From positions 18,232,336 to 18,296,335 of the forward strand of contig CAMZMU010000089.1 in NCBI GenBank assembly GCA_947311845.1: a DNA stretch of 64,000 nt, written 5' to 3'. Source of the DNA: Poa pratensis. Its lineage: Eukaryota > Streptophyta > Magnoliopsida > Poales > Poaceae. The notes beneath the pieces were generated by a model. It did not search any database and had not been told where the DNA came from. It saw only the letters and a program-made list of their open reading frames with translations. Positions 11,960 to 22,757 of the stretch are shown here, one piece after another (the stretch's first letter is position 1; every line of letters begins with the position of its first letter). Both the position numbers and the translations under genes were made by a program.

Positions 11960-12865
11960 TGCAAAGCAACAAAAACTAGTCTCCAGTATCTTGCGTGTGG
12001 GCGAAAGCCCGCATCGCCAACTCCTCCCGCACCAAAGCCGCCACCTCCGAAGGCGAGATTGCCACATTGCAGAAGGTCCTTTGGTTCCTCTCCTTCCCTG
12101 TCCGCCACATCGAGTGGATGATGGTTTCGCCAGTCGCTCTCCTAGCCTCGTGTGAAAAACCCACAAGTGCTCGCCATGACAACAGACAGCCTCGATCAGC
12201 AACGCACAGATCTCCCTTCCTCACATCAGCGCGGCGCACCATCTCGGTCACGCAACCCTGAGCCCCACAGACACAAAAGGCACCTCCTCTCAACATTTGC
12301 AAGGAGGAGTGTCCAAGCATCAGAAGCTTCGTCATCTAGGCCTCCCCCGACGGCATCTCTCCATCCTGGTCTCTGACGTCTTCTTCTTCTTCTTCTTCTT
12401 CTTCTTCTTCTTGGTCTTGTTCACGGCGAGGACGAGGTCGTCGATGGCCGCCACCGCCTGGTCCGAGAAGGGTCCATCTAACAGGGCCAACAAGTCCTCT
12501 CGCTGGCGCCCCGAGGGGTGGGCCTCCTCGGTCAGTGAGCCGAGACGGCGCGCCACGGCCTTTCTGGCCAGCTGCTCGATGTTGGCGCCTTCCGGGTGCA
12601 GCTTGGCGAGTCTCCCACTCCTCCACACAGACGGCGCCTCCACCTCCATCTCGTGGACCAACGGCGTGGCCGGCGTGCCCAATACGGTGGCCGCAAGTGG
12701 CACCGTGATCCGGGCTAAGAAGCCCGACAAGGGGCACAGAGATGCATCGACCTCCGTGTCCTGCTGTCCAGGGCCAGCCTGCACGAGAAAGTTTGCTGAT
12801 AGTTCTGCTCCTTTATACGATTTAGGGTGGTGACTATTGACTAGTGACTTTAGAGACGCTGACAC
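11960..12865 (-). mobile_element. LINE remnant (ORF1 C-terminus joined to ORF2 C-terminus)
   Basis: The minus strand reads from 12865 through a 177-codon frame with the pattern WRSGRLAKLHPEGANIEQLA, then RRLGSLTEE and AIDDLVLAVNK. This matches the C-terminal region I associate with cereal LINE ORF1 proteins. It is followed to the left by GKERNQRTFCNVAISPSEV, the usual end of LINE ORF2 after the zinc-binding motif. The endonuclease and reverse transcriptase between them are missing, so the element is internally deleted. A (CTT)n run at 12380-12412 codes for the poly-Lys stretch. Minus-strand ORFs at 12834-13229 may be its 5' region. Assignment of the first frame is moderate only. Confidence 0.55.
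12380..12412. repeat. (CTT)n microsatellite
   Basis: About eleven CTT units, giving a lysine run on the minus strand inside the LINE-like frame. Confidence 0.9.
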
Positions 12866-13330
12866 TTTTTTCGAAGTCAGCTAGCAGGAAGCTCCATGTC
12901 TCATGCCTCATGTGAGGAGACGGGGAAGGAACCCTAAATCTCGCCGCCAGCCCCCCGTCCTCCCCCTCGTTGCCGCCAGAGGGCGCAGCCGAGCCTGGTC
13001 GTTGGCGGTAGGGTCGTCTTGTCCCCTCGCGTGTGGAGTTTCGGCACAGGCCAGCTCTACTGGGTGAGGGCGTGGCACAACCATCGGGTGCCACAGCATG
13101 GTGGCAGTGATGACGTGGGTGGAACACCGAGGCAACTCCAGGGGAAACCTTAGATCTCTTCACGATTGAACGATGGCGCCGTGTGCGCGCCGTACTCCCT
13201 TTTGAGGGCATCGTTTTTGGAGTTTGCACCGGTTTTAGGGACCAACGAAGGTGGTGCTAAGGTCGCGATGGCCTCGTTTTCGGGTCGTCGGGCCAACGGA
13301 GCGGGATCTGCAGCGGCTTGCGGCAGGGAG
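12866..13330. other. GC-rich, no gene recognised
   Basis: Possible upstream (5') part of the minus-strand LINE remnant. It contains phrases such as AACCCTAAATCTCGCCGCC that are common in cereal LINE leaders. No protein domain. Confidence 0.3.
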
Positions 13331-13334
13331 GTCT

Positions 13335-13458
13335 CCGGTGAACGTCGGTTGTAACTATAACGGTCCTAAGGTATTGTAATTCTTTGTCGGGTAAGTTCTG
13401 AGCCGCACGAAAGGTGTAACGATCTCGGCTGGAAGAGAGGCTCGGTGAAACAGACATG
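13335..13458 (+). pseudogene. rrn23: Nuclear copy of plastid 23S rRNA segment (NUPT)
   Basis: About 125 bp closely resembles a conserved part of the large-subunit rRNA near the peptidyl-transferase centre. It includes TAACTATAACGGTCCTAAGG, TTGTCGGGTAAGTTC, CGCACGAAAGG and GAGAGGCTCGGTGAAA. Differences from the organellar consensus (for example GTAGCGAAATT read here as GTATTGTAATT, plus a short deletion after AACGATCT) show nuclear decay. Plastid rather than mitochondrial origin is favoured because the adjoining sequence is plastid ndhB. Far too short to be functional. Confidence 0.85.
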
Positions 13459-13760
13459 TGTCCTATTTGCCTATGGACGAATATGCAAGTATTCGTTTCA
13501 TGCTTATTTGAGTGATAGTAAGGAGATTCTCCAAAATCATGCTAAGAGTAGCTAGAATTTTCAGAAGAAGATGTCATTCCCTTGATGAGAATAAAAAGGA
13601 ATATCGAGTGTGGTTGAAGCTGAAGGAGCTACGTTCGAAGTAGCAGAAAGAAAAGCAACGACTTGAGTGCGATAGTCAGAGTCGAAAAAGGGGATTCATC
13701 GATTCTTTCTCTCATGCAAAACCACGAACGAGACTTTCATCTCGCACAGTGGCCATAGCT
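13455..13760 (-). pseudogene. ndhB: Nuclear copy of plastid ndhB (intron end plus exon 2 start)
   Basis: On the minus strand the sequence begins with the end of a group II intron (TGCGAGATGAAAGTCTCG, then TTTTGCATGAGAGAAAG). It continues into decayed ndhB exon 2 (VVAFLS, LDIPFY, MKR, LAYSSIGQIG). NdhB is a membrane subunit of the plastid NADH dehydrogenase-like complex. Frameshifts and a stop in place of the leucine-rich stretch mark it as a dead transfer. It abuts the rrn23 piece with a few shared bases at the join. The two genes lie apart in the plastid inverted repeat, so they were joined during or after transfer. Confidence 0.85.
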
Positions 13761-13965
13761 ATGTGTGGCCCCGCGGTTGCCATCACCGATCTAGTGAGGG
13801 GATCAAGCCACAATCGCTCACTGCAACATCACTGATGGCAGCGAATGAGTTTGGTGCTTTGGGCGGCGGCCCTAAACTTTCGACGGCGGGACATCTGGTC
13901 AACCCACACAATAATCAGTAAGATTCTATATGGATTTATCATTTGCGAGTTTGTCGCGACAATCT
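13761..13965. other. Short unassigned stretch between NUPT and gag
   Basis: GC-mixed sequence with no recognised coding or plastid similarity. It is probably a broken transposon border. Confidence 0.3.
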
Positions 13966-15285
13966 TCAACACTTAAAGCGTCGATCTAGTACCCGATGAT
14001 TTTTCTTTACTAGCAATACGCAGGGATAATGGTCAAGTAGTATAACGTCCAAAGGTGACATATAGTGAATTACATAGTGGAAGGAGTTCACCTTTGAGAT
14101 CCATAGTGACTTGGGATGTGTTGGGTTGCTTAGGGTAGGTTCCACTACATCATTTTTGCACTGATGTTCTCTGCTGTACTTATCCCCACAACGGAAACAC
14201 AGATTATTAGCTCTTCTGTAATCACGTAACTGTCGCTCCCTGGCATAATCATCACTGTTAACTTTCTTATTGCTAGCTGCTGCCGTTGCCACAACAGTAT
14301 TACCAGCTACTCCCACTTGCACCAGTTTATTATTCCCAAAGTTTCTTTGACGTGGGCGATGTAATTCCAGTTCTTCCTCCTGAATCCGAGCCAGAGAAAC
14401 AGCTCGAGTGACACTCGTAGGATACTGTAGTCTGATCGCTGTACGAAGTTCATCCTTCAGTCCCAACACAAACTGTGACACAAATTTTTTTGTGTTCAAG
14501 GATGGATCTAACGCCAGCAACTGATACACAATAGCTTCAAAAGCCACTCGATACTCAGCCACTGTTCCAGTCTGCCTCATCTGCAACAGTTTTGACATCT
14601 GCATATCATACTCATCTTGCCCAAACTCCTGAGCCACAGCAACACACAGCACATCCCAATTGCTGACTAAATTGGTGCGCTTATAAGCTTGCCACCACAA
14701 CGCAGCATGTCCCGTCAGATACAATGAAGCTACTGACAACCACTGGTACCGAGGAATGGAATACATCTCGAAATATGTCTTGCACAAATCGAACCACATG
14801 TGCGGATTTGTTCCATCAAAACGGGGAAAATCATGTTTCGGAGGCTTACTGAAGAATTCCCTCGGCGAGGACGACGCCGTGTGGTACTCGCGACGCCCAT
14901 CTCCGGTTCGTGGCCTCTCCGGTAACGTGATGCCCTCCACCGCCCGAGTTGGGATCTCCGGATTGTCCAACACCGGCGGCCCCTTGCTGTTAGCCAATCT
15001 AGGCGGCCCCGTGATCGAAGACCCTCCGGCAATACCCGGCCCATCCGGATCAGGCGGAATCTCCACCCTCTGCTTCTCGTGGCAAGCGATCTCCACCTGC
15101 TTCATGCGGACCTCGTCCACGCTCTCCTGGGTGGTCACCAACTGCTTCCCGATGTTCATAACCTCCAGCGCTAGGGAATCAAATCGGGACAACAATTCAC
15201 CGAGTTTCGTCTGAAGTTGCTCCGTGTTTTCACCCATCGCGCTCAGGATCTGACGAGTCGCTGCAGAAGGCTTAGATGGCGCCAT
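13966..15285 (-). CDS. Ty3/gypsy Gag polyprotein (truncated element)
   Basis: 439 codons, ATG at 15285. It contains a coiled-coil-like N-terminus, a retrotransposon Gag domain (FPRFDGTNPHMWFDLCKTYF, then AALWWQ) and a zinc knuckle of the chromovirus form (CFRCGDKYSREHQC, C-x2-C-x7-H-x-C). Normally protease, reverse transcriptase and integrase follow. Here the frame leaves recognisable sequence after the zinc knuckle and ends in an unrelated-looking tail. The element is therefore cut off just after Gag. The tRNA primer site and one LTR lie upstream on the same strand. Confidence 0.85.
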   Translation of the reverse strand: MAPSKPSAATRQILSAMGENTEQLQTKLGELLSRFDSLALEVMNIGKQLVTTQESVDEVRMKQVEIACHEKQRVEIPPDPDGPGIAGGSSITGPPRLANSKGPPVLDNPEIPTRAVEGITLPERPRTGDGRREYHTASSSPREFFSKPPKHDFPRFDGTNPHMWFDLCKTYFEMYSIPRYQWLSVASLYLTGHAALWWQAYKRTNLVSNWDVLCVAVAQEFGQDEYDMQMSKLLQMRQTGTVAEYRVAFEAIVYQLLALDPSLNTKKFVSQFVLGLKDELRTAIRLQYPTSVTRAVSLARIQEEELELHRPRQRNFGNNKLVQVGVAGNTVVATAAASNKKVNSDDYARERQLRDYRRANNLCFRCGDKYSREHQCKNDVVEPTLSNPTHPKSLWISKVNSFHYVIHYMSPLDVILLDHYPCVLLVKKNHRVLDRRFKC

Positions 15286-15760
15286 TGCGGCTCTCTCTGA
15301 CTCAATCCAACCCCGCGCAGGATTTTGCGCAATTCAACCGAGGTCGAACGCACCTTTTGCGGTGGATGTTACGGATCGAATTCGAGATTAGCGAGCGCAA
15401 CAAGCGATCTATGGCTCTGATACCAAACTATGAGGACCCGAGGTGGGCGATCTCACAATCGGCGATGAACTAGGGTTCGGAGGATTCAAAATCACGACAA
15501 AGCAAAGAACGGGAAAACAGAGAGAACAGGAGAGGGGAATTTAGAGTTCATTCATTTCGATCGATAGCTTGTCCAACCCGACTCCGCTGGTTATAACACC
15601 CAGCACAACGCACGCACACAGCAAGGTCCTCCACCGACAGGTGGGGCCGACTCAACTCACACCAACACGCTTACTTAGATAGAAGACGCCTTCCCAGAAT
15701 ACGTCATCGATCACCCTGGATCGATATCAGTGTCAGTCGACAGAACTGGAGACACGACAG
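13966..15760 (-). mobile_element. Truncated Ty3/gypsy retrotransposon with 5' LTR and PBS
   Basis: In minus orientation the order is LTR (about 15760 to about 15435, borders uncertain), then a primer-binding site, leader and gag. The primer-binding site matches initiator Met-tRNA (TGGTATCAGAGCCAT, 15425-15411). The 3' two thirds and the second LTR are absent. The left end runs into sequence next to the plastid-derived piece. Confidence 0.75.
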
Positions 15761-15769
15761 CCCCGCTCA

Positions 15770-16285
15770 TACCCGATGTCGGCCGATGACCTCCTGCTCC
15801 TCGTGCAGGAGCTCGCCACCACTAGCACCTCGCCCCTGCTCCTCACCGCCAGACGGCAAGGCGCCGTCGCCCCTCTCCTCGACGAGCAGCGCTCCGCCGC
15901 GCTCACTCTCCCTGACCGAGGTCCAGCTCGACATCCCCTCAGCTCGCCCGTGCCCGATGACTTGCTCCTGCGTCCGGCGGTGGAGTTGAGCACCCACGTG
16001 GATGGCGTCGTGGAGGAATCGGCAGTGTATCCCCGTACGCGCCTCGCCGCATGGAGGACGGCAGGACGGCGTGGCAAGCACGCATGGAGGCAGGCGGCGG
16101 CGCAACCGGCCGGACGGGAGGAGCGGCGGCACAAGACAGTTTACTTTTTTAGGTGTGGCAATCTCGTAATTGTCACGAAACTGAAAAGGTTTGTACCGAT
16201 CTGGATCGTTGATCAAATTAAACGGTTTAGATTTAATGTATCAACGCAGCACAACATAAGTTTGCTCTTTTAATAATAGTATAGA
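15770..16285 (-). mobile_element. Helitron 5' end (copy H0, partial)
   Basis: On the minus strand a Helitron-like 5' terminus TCTATACTATTATTAAAAG starts at 16285. It runs into a conserved subterminal region (AGAGCAAACTT..., GATACATTAAATCT) shared with copies ending at 19754 and 20975. GC-rich, possibly captured, sequence follows. No 3' terminus was found; it may have been lost at the border with the gypsy LTR. The ORFs in the GC-rich part show no domain. Confidence 0.55.
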
Positions 16286-16497
16286 CTAGTAATCGTGTAC
16301 GTGCAATGCACGTGTCTAATGCATATAATTTGTATATCATCCAAATTCAATAAACAAAATCTTATTTATTTTGAAGCAAATGGTTAATGTGTATATATGA
16401 TTTAAGTACGCTGCCAGATTTATCATTTTTGTTTCTCAAGCTATGAATTGAATTTGATCTCCAATTTTTGTGTCATTGTAGAAGTATCTTCTATAAC

Positions 16498-16771
16498 ATG
16501 GTTTTAAATTTCAGTTTCGGAAAAATTTCGGCCACACTGAAATCAGTGAATTTCAGTGATTTCGTTTTTCCTTTCAGCCAAAAGACCAAAATTTTCTCTT
16601 CAAATTCATTTAAAAATTTAGAAAAATTTAAATTTTTTAAATATTTTTAAAATTCCTGTGTAAAACTGAAAGTGCTAAAATATTTTAACCGAAAGGTAAT
16701 TATTTTGGGGTCTACCGAAATTACTGAAATTCAGTGAATTTCAATGAAATCTCACTGAATTTTAAAACCAT
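16498..16771. mobile_element. MITE with ATGGTTTTAAA ends
   Basis: Inverted ends ATGGTTTTAAAtTTCAGT and its complement enclose 274 AT-rich bases. Flanks TCTATAAC and TCTATAAA look like an 8- to 9-bp target duplication with one change, suggesting a Mutator- or hAT-type origin. Internal AAATTTCAGTGA-like palindromes occur. Confidence 0.65.
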
Positions 16772-17658
16772 TCTATAAAGGTTTTCGAAACAAATAAAAT
16801 TTAAAATCATACCTCTTAGATTGTATATTTGTTCTTAGTGAAGAGCCGCATATATCATATGGACTCTTGCACGGGTAACAAGTAACAAAGTGCAACATAA
16901 CTGTCAGAAAATTGGGATAGAATTAAGTCGCAACTGCGCTGAACAATGCATAAAGTACCATATTTAGACAAACAAAGCACAAGACACAAATGCCTCGGAT
17001 ACAAATTTATGGAGGCTAGATGGAAGTGTACATCGGAAGTTTTGTGCTCATATTGTTACAAACAAACACTTAGTCTCATAATAACATCCTGATAGAAAAC
17101 AAGTCCGAGTTTTCTTGCTATAAACATTTTAGTTCCTACCTTCCACTCTTCTTGTACTGTAAATTCTCAATCTGAAAGCTCATTCATCTTCAGTCTCTAC
17201 AGGTGGTATTTGCATCCCTGGTACAAACATTGAAGGCTTCCATGAATCTGCATTTAAAACAATAATTTGGTGAAAGGCGAGTACACGCATATTAATATGT
17301 GATCAAGTGTTATAAGCAAGCTAAAGTCATCACTCGATATCCTTGTGACCTTGTACTGATATCTTTCATTCTTTCATTGTTCCCATAGGACAGGAGTAAC
17401 AGATAAATATTAGTTCAAATACGTTGCTGCTTATGGTCTCATGAACTCCTTTGTTGCGTTTTTGCATTTCAGAGAGAATGCAGACTAACACTGGGTTTCA
17501 GGTCAAGATCCAGAATAATCCATTTAACTCTCTACTGTATATTGAGGTCGTTATGTCGATAACAGTGTGCAGCCCAAAATGTCTCAAATAAATTCTGCAA
17601 CCCTCAACGCTGTTGATACTTGATAGTCTGTTCTTTTGCTGAATGGCTTGGTAATAGC
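16772..17658. other. Helitron interior, no gene recognised
   Basis: AT-rich sequence with short ORFs, without a recognised protein or repeat. Confidence 0.3.
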
Positions 17659-17674
17659 ACATCTGGACTTATTT

Positions 17675-18545
17675 TCTTTTTTTTTTTGAACAGGATTCGA
17701 TTACAAAATAACAGGAAGCTCATCACACTTACAACAAGGTCCAGAAGAGCAAGAAAAATACAAGCGGACCCCGAAAAAGCGCAAAGAACACCCCGAGCCA
17801 CCAGAAGAAAACACAATCGAATCCCTACCCGCACCCCAAGCACCTAGGCGTCGTCGGCGCCGCCGTACCACCTACCGCCGGGAGGGAGGAGCCACCACAA
17901 CATGTAGAAGACCGCAAGAGCTGTCCGCCGCTGAGGGACGGATCCGAGAACCTCTGAACGCACACGGCCAAAGCTCCAGCACCCAGCAACCGCCCGTCTT
18001 CCAGCCGGCACCGCGCCGCCCAGGCCAGCCACCACCAGCCCCTCACCACCTCCAGACGCCACTCCCCTCGCAACCACGGCCGGCCGGAGCAGAAACGTCG
18101 ATGAAGAAGACCGCCAGACCCACCTGCAACAAAAACGGATGCCGACCTCCCGCAGCTCCTCACCTCGCCACCACGGCCGGCCAGAGGAGCGCAGAGAGAG
18201 GACCGCACCCGACGAAAAACCTCCACAGCCTCCCCGACAACAGCGCCGTCGGACCGGAGAGAGGAGGGGGAGGACTTATTCTTCAAGGCCGCCGGCACCT
18301 TCTCCAGCCCGATGCCAACGGCGAAGCAAAGGAACCCTAAAAAACTACACCTACCTACTCGCACGGACGAGATCCGGAGCTTCCCTCCGCCTCGCGACGC
18401 CGGAACGGCGCCGGAGACGGAGGGAAGCGGCGGATTCGCCGGCGGAGACTCGGGGCGCCTTTCTTTCGCTCCGATCTACTGTAGCAGGGAGGGGAACGGG
18501 GAGGAGACTGTGTAGATTATCTCTTGCCTTTCTTCGTTTGTGAAT
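17675..18545 (-). mobile_element. Compact non-LTR retroposon with 16-bp target duplication
   Basis: 871 bp bounded by exact direct repeats ACATCTGGACTTATTT (17659-17674 and 18546-18561). The poly(T) at 17677-17688 is the poly(A) tail on the minus strand. The minus strand starts GC-rich, like a LINE leader. It ends with a LINE-like 3' sequence (CTTCCTGTTATTTTGTAATC before the tail). No reverse transcriptase is encoded. It looks like an internally deleted LINE or a large SINE-like derivative. Confidence 0.7.
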
Positions 18546-19754
18546 ACATCTGGACTTATTTCAGATCTTAGGGAGTCATACTTGTCATACCACAATTTGG
18601 GCAGCTGTGAATTTTCACTGTCCCAAGCGAGGCGCTAAAATTCTCTTGGCCATCATGGCTATAATCTTAAACTCTGACAACAGAAAATAAAGCACATCGG
18701 GAGGAACCATATCAGCATCTACCAACGTCTCGGAAATCATCTGTCAACCTCCATATGGACGGGAATTCCTATGGAAGCGGGCGATCAAGCAACTCTGCTG
18801 CCACAGCCTCGGTAAAAAATTACGTTGGCGAACTACACGGGGTGATGAAACAACGTAGCATCTACGATCGAATCCGTGTGCAGGGATGCAGAACCCTGCT
18901 GTCGAGAGGGCCTCCGCCTTGGAGGAGCAGTACACGTCGAGCGGCAGGGGACGGGCGGGTGCTGTGGACCTGGCGCCATACGGCAGGTGCAGGGCAGCGG
19001 CGTCCTCGCGGCGGGCTGGGCGACGATGTACTCGTACACGGTCTCGTGAAGGACGGCGGCGGCGTCACCCTGGCCTCTCGCCGACAGGGCTCCTCGCGTT
19101 ACTCGTGTTTTGGAAGGCGGCGTTGTGCAGGCAGGGCACGACGTGGATGTAAGGGGTCGAGGAGTCCAGGCAGGGCAGCGGCGTGGAGGACATGGCCGGC
19201 CGCGCCCGTCACCGTCGTCGAGGCCGCGCTCCGGTGCTCACCTCCCCAGCCTGCCGCGCCTGTCGCCGTGCTCCTTCCTGGACGCTCCTGTCTGACCGGT
19301 CGTTGCCTGTCGCCGTCGCCGAGGCCGCGCTCCAGTGCTCGCCCCACGCCGTCTTTCTCACCCAGAGCTTACGGGAGCGGCAGCGGCAACACGGCGGGTG
19401 GAGCTAGAGCGACAGTGAGCTGCGCTGGACGAAACCGGCTGGGCCGCCTCGTAGGCTAGCCCCGCCCGCACGACGGCGGCGCGACGGCGCCTCGCCGCAG
19501 CGGACGGTGACCACCAGGCGCTGGACCGCCTCGAAAGGAAGGGGAGGGAACGGTGACCACCAGGCGCTGCCGACCACGACGGCCAATGGTGGCATAGAAA
19601 AGAATGTTTTGTTTTTAGCGGTGGCAAATCCGGTAATTATCACGAAACGAAAAGCTGTGTTGAGTTGTAAAACATTGGAGCAATCTGAATCGTTAGCCAA
19701 ATATTGAAGGGTTCAGATTTAATGTATCAACACAGGTTTGCTCTTTTAATAGTA

Positions 19755-20975
19755 CTAGTTGACATGTACGTGTAACGCACGTCTATGAAATACAACGACG
19801 GTCTTAAAATTCTACTTTTTTATGAGTTATCTTTTATAGTTTTTGTTCGTCTCCATTTTAAATTAAAAATGCAAATTTGGATCTCTAAGATGCACATATT
19901 TTATCAGTAAAATCAGACTTCATTTTACATTATGTAACTCCAATACTCATAGTTCCTTATGCTCGGCTTAACAATTAAAGTCCGCGACTATGATGAAAAA
20001 GAAGTATCATCTAATCCATTGTCCACGTAAACACCAAGATATCATCAAACATTGGTATCTACTTACTCCAAATAAATGTGTACATCACAGTGTTCAGACC
20101 AACAAACAGAAACCTATGTCTGACCACCCTGTATAAATTATTTGAAGTCATCCCTAGAAATTACCTATTTCTCATGTTCAGGATGATGAAGCATAGTTTT
20201 CAGAACACATCATACCCGGAACTGAGTTACAATTGTTTGAAGTCAGCCATAAGTAGTACAGATATGTACTCATGTGTTGGGTAGCAGCCAACGGATGTCC
20301 TAGAAATCCAAACATAGTGGAAAGAAAAACCTACTCATCCGGATTAGCTCCATAATTAGCATGAAAGTTTTCCTATCAGATCCTGGAACTACACAGACAA
20401 AATTAGCAAGAGAAAAAACTACAGAGAAGTTGGTAAAAGTCAAGGGAATCAAACCATAGGCAGCAGCAAGGTGAATCTAACATGGGCTTCATAGCAGCAT
20501 TTGTCGCTTGGTTGTGCTAGCGGCCGTGTGGTGTACTCTGGAAGGAGACGGCAAGTCAATGAACGATCGGCAGCTCGCGCGCGTAGCCCGTCCTTCTCTA
20601 TGACCCAGGCAGTGGCGTTGTTGACGACCTCCTCACACCGCTCGCTGCTCTGCTGTTCTGACTTGCGGCTGGAGAGGATGCGGTGGGCGCATGGAAGACG
20701 GCCACGCCGGCAGGATCCGATCGAGATGAAGTTCGTGGCGGCGGCCAATGAAGTCGGGAGATAGGAGGCTCGTTCGGCCGGAGGAAAAGAAAATAACCGA
20801 ACCGGTACGTGGTAGTTTAGTAATATTATGTGATTTGGTGGGAGGGCAAAACAGTAAAAAGGGATGTGTGTTGAGCTGCTCAACATGAGCGGAACAATCT
20901 GAGTCGTTGATAGGATATTGAACGCGTAAGATTTAATGTATCCGCACAAGTTTGCTCTTTTAATAATAGTATAGA
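19755..20975 (-). mobile_element. Helitron H2 (1.2 kb, non-autonomous)
   Basis: The minus strand starts TCTATACTATTATTAAAAG at 20975, preceded by A. It ends CTAG (19758-19755), followed by T, with a hairpin (ACGTGCGTTACACGT) about nine bases before the end. These are the Helitron hallmarks: 5' TC, 3' hairpin plus CTRR, insertion between A and T. The GC-rich segment at 20.5-20.76 kb (open on both strands) may be a captured gene piece. No Rep/helicase. It abuts H1 directly. Confidence 0.65.
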
Positions 20976-22279
20976 TTAAGGGTCCGTGGTGGTTTATAAC
21001 AGAGTAGGCGATGGCCGATAATGCTGGCCTTCGGGCCAGGCCGGCCCAGCTTATTTTGTGCCCGGCACAATGGCCCGAAGGCCTAGCAGCCTCTTCCGGC
21101 CGTTTCAACCTGTTTTTTTTTTCGTTTCAGCATTTTTTTTTTTCAAAAATCCAGGAAAAATATATAAAAATTAGAAATCCTGCGCTCCGGGCCGGCTCGG
21201 GCTGTGCCATGATTGTTCCCGTGCCGGGCCGGCCCGCGTGCCGGAAAGCAAAAGAAAGCACGACCCAAGGTGGGCCTCATCCCTGGCTCGAGGAGTGGGG
21301 TACCGACACATGACTTCAGAGTGCTGGTTCTCTTAGAGTATCGGGTCTCGATCTTGTCTGAAAACTTTAGGTCTAACTTTCGTGATTGTACATGGAAATA
21401 CGATGTTAATAGTCTGCTTTCTTGTTGGAGTCATTGTTTAGAGATTGTCCGGATTTTCTGTCTCGGTGACGACCCATGATCTAGTCTCAGTGGTTGATGT
21501 GAGTCTTGTTCCCTTTCTATAGGCATCATTTTAAGAACCTTTCACATTGCTCTGGTGTCGACAACGACGGTGACTGACGATGATGTTTAGTTGTGCATGC
21601 CATTGATCACTTTATCGTGACTGTGTTGTCTTATCATCTGCTTTTACTTTTTTAATAATTTGATTGTGTGCACTCTTAATGTCTCAACTAACTCTTATAT
21701 TTTGGTATCAACTTGGTATTGATATAATGTCTTTATAAAAAAGATTGACAAACGTTGCTAGTGCCCTTGTGCTCAACACATGGGCAGATCCGCCGGCTAC
21801 TCTATAGTAATTTGTCCCTAAAATGGTACCACAATCACATTTGCCAAGACTTATGGAAGTTTTTAGGTCTGTCATTGGTTTAACAAATATTTATGAAGTA
21901 GAGTAATTTTTTTGGCGAGACATCATATACAAATACTTGATGTGGTGTACTCGAGCTCGTTGTACGGGTTCAAATATCATGATCGTTTTATTTTTTTATC
22001 TGAGTCTATAGTTTTCTAGAATTGGCTGAAATTTTAACTTCAACCTTAAAAGCGTTGGAAATTTGTTTTCATTACTTTGATTTATCAATTATCACATTTC
22101 TCCTACAGTATTATTGTTATCGTTAGTCACTCTCCAGTCTCCACTGAAAACATCATATACGGAGTATTTAAAAACGGAGGGAGTAGTATTAGCAATTTAC
22201 CGAAACGTCGGGGGCTTTCTTGTCATTTATCCCGTAGACCAAATCAAATGCCACGGCCGCGCCTCTGCCGACATGACCA
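20976..22279. other. Repeat-like sequence and probable PPR upstream region
   Basis: 20990-21260 carries GGCCGGCCC-rich palindromic stretches typical of unclassified transposon termini. 21300-21650 resembles a LINE 3' tail. 22140-22200 has Stowaway-like phrases (ACGGAGTATTT, ACGGAGGGAGTA), probably a decayed MITE in the PPR promoter region. Confidence 0.35.
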
Positions 22280-22407
22280 ATGAGCGCCGCCGCCACCGGC
22301 TTGCGCGACGCCGCGGCCATCCTCGGCGCCCTCTCCGCCGCCTCCGCCGTCGAGCTCCACGCGCACGCCCTGAAGCTCGGATTTCTCCCCTCCTGTCTCC
22401 ACCTCTG

Positions 22408-22757
22408 TGTCAGGACCCGAGACTGACAGAGAAGCTATCTACCAAGAGTGCAGAAGACGGACGGCTGGGATGGACGCTGGGATCGTTACAAGAATCGTGC
22501 GGCTGAGATGTCTTTGTTTGCTTTACTGTTTATCTCCTCCCTTGCTGTGACTCGCTGGTATCCTATAAACCAGGTGTAGGTAGTAGAGAGAACTAGGAAG
22601 AAGAAAAAACAAGCCGTATGCTTTAGAGTAGCTTAGCTAGGTTTTGATCCTCCTCACATGTATCGCTGAGACTCATATCATCCCTCTATCAGTAAAGTTG
22701 TGAGCGTTGAGTCCCAATTTCTGAATCAATTTTGGATCGATTGTTGAGCTCCTGTCA
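22408..22757 (+). repeat. 5' LTR
   Basis: 350 bp, starts TGTCAGGACC and ends GAGCTCCTGTCA. Apparently identical to the right LTR. Carries the element's promoter by position; a TATA-like TCCTATAAACC occurs at about 22560. Confidence 0.93.

Larger units (their letters stand above)
16286..19754 (-). mobile_element. Helitron H1 (non-autonomous)
   Basis: The minus-strand 3' end is a short hairpin (ACGTGCATTGCACGT) followed about ten bases later by CTAG (16289-16286). It abuts directly the T of the next Helitron's 5' TC. The 5' end near 19754 has the family's AAAAGAGCAAAC subterminal sequence but lacks the first few bases (it begins TACTATT). No Rep/helicase coding was seen. GC-rich segments at 18.75-19.6 kb may be captured gene pieces. 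It contains a MITE and a retroposon as later insertions. Confidence 0.6.

Noticed and set aside
12834..13229. 131-codon minus ORF
   Set aside because: No domain; more likely the leader of the LINE remnant than a gene.
13335..13458. Functional rRNA gene
   Set aside because: Only about 125 bp of 23S sequence with substitutions and a deletion; a plastid-derived fragment.
15776..16273. 165-codon plus-strand ORF
   Set aside because: Lies across the Helitron 5' end; no domain, overlapping frames open on the other strand.
17825..18364. 179-codon minus ORF
   Set aside because: Inside the compact retroposon; looks like a GC-rich LINE leader rather than a protein.
18755..19459. 234-codon plus ORF in Helitron H1
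   Set aside because: Arg/Gly-rich GC artefact with no motif; may contain captured sequence but not a gene.
20449..21108. 219-codon minus ORF
   Set aside because: Crosses the Helitron H2 boundary at 20975, so it cannot be one gene; no domain.
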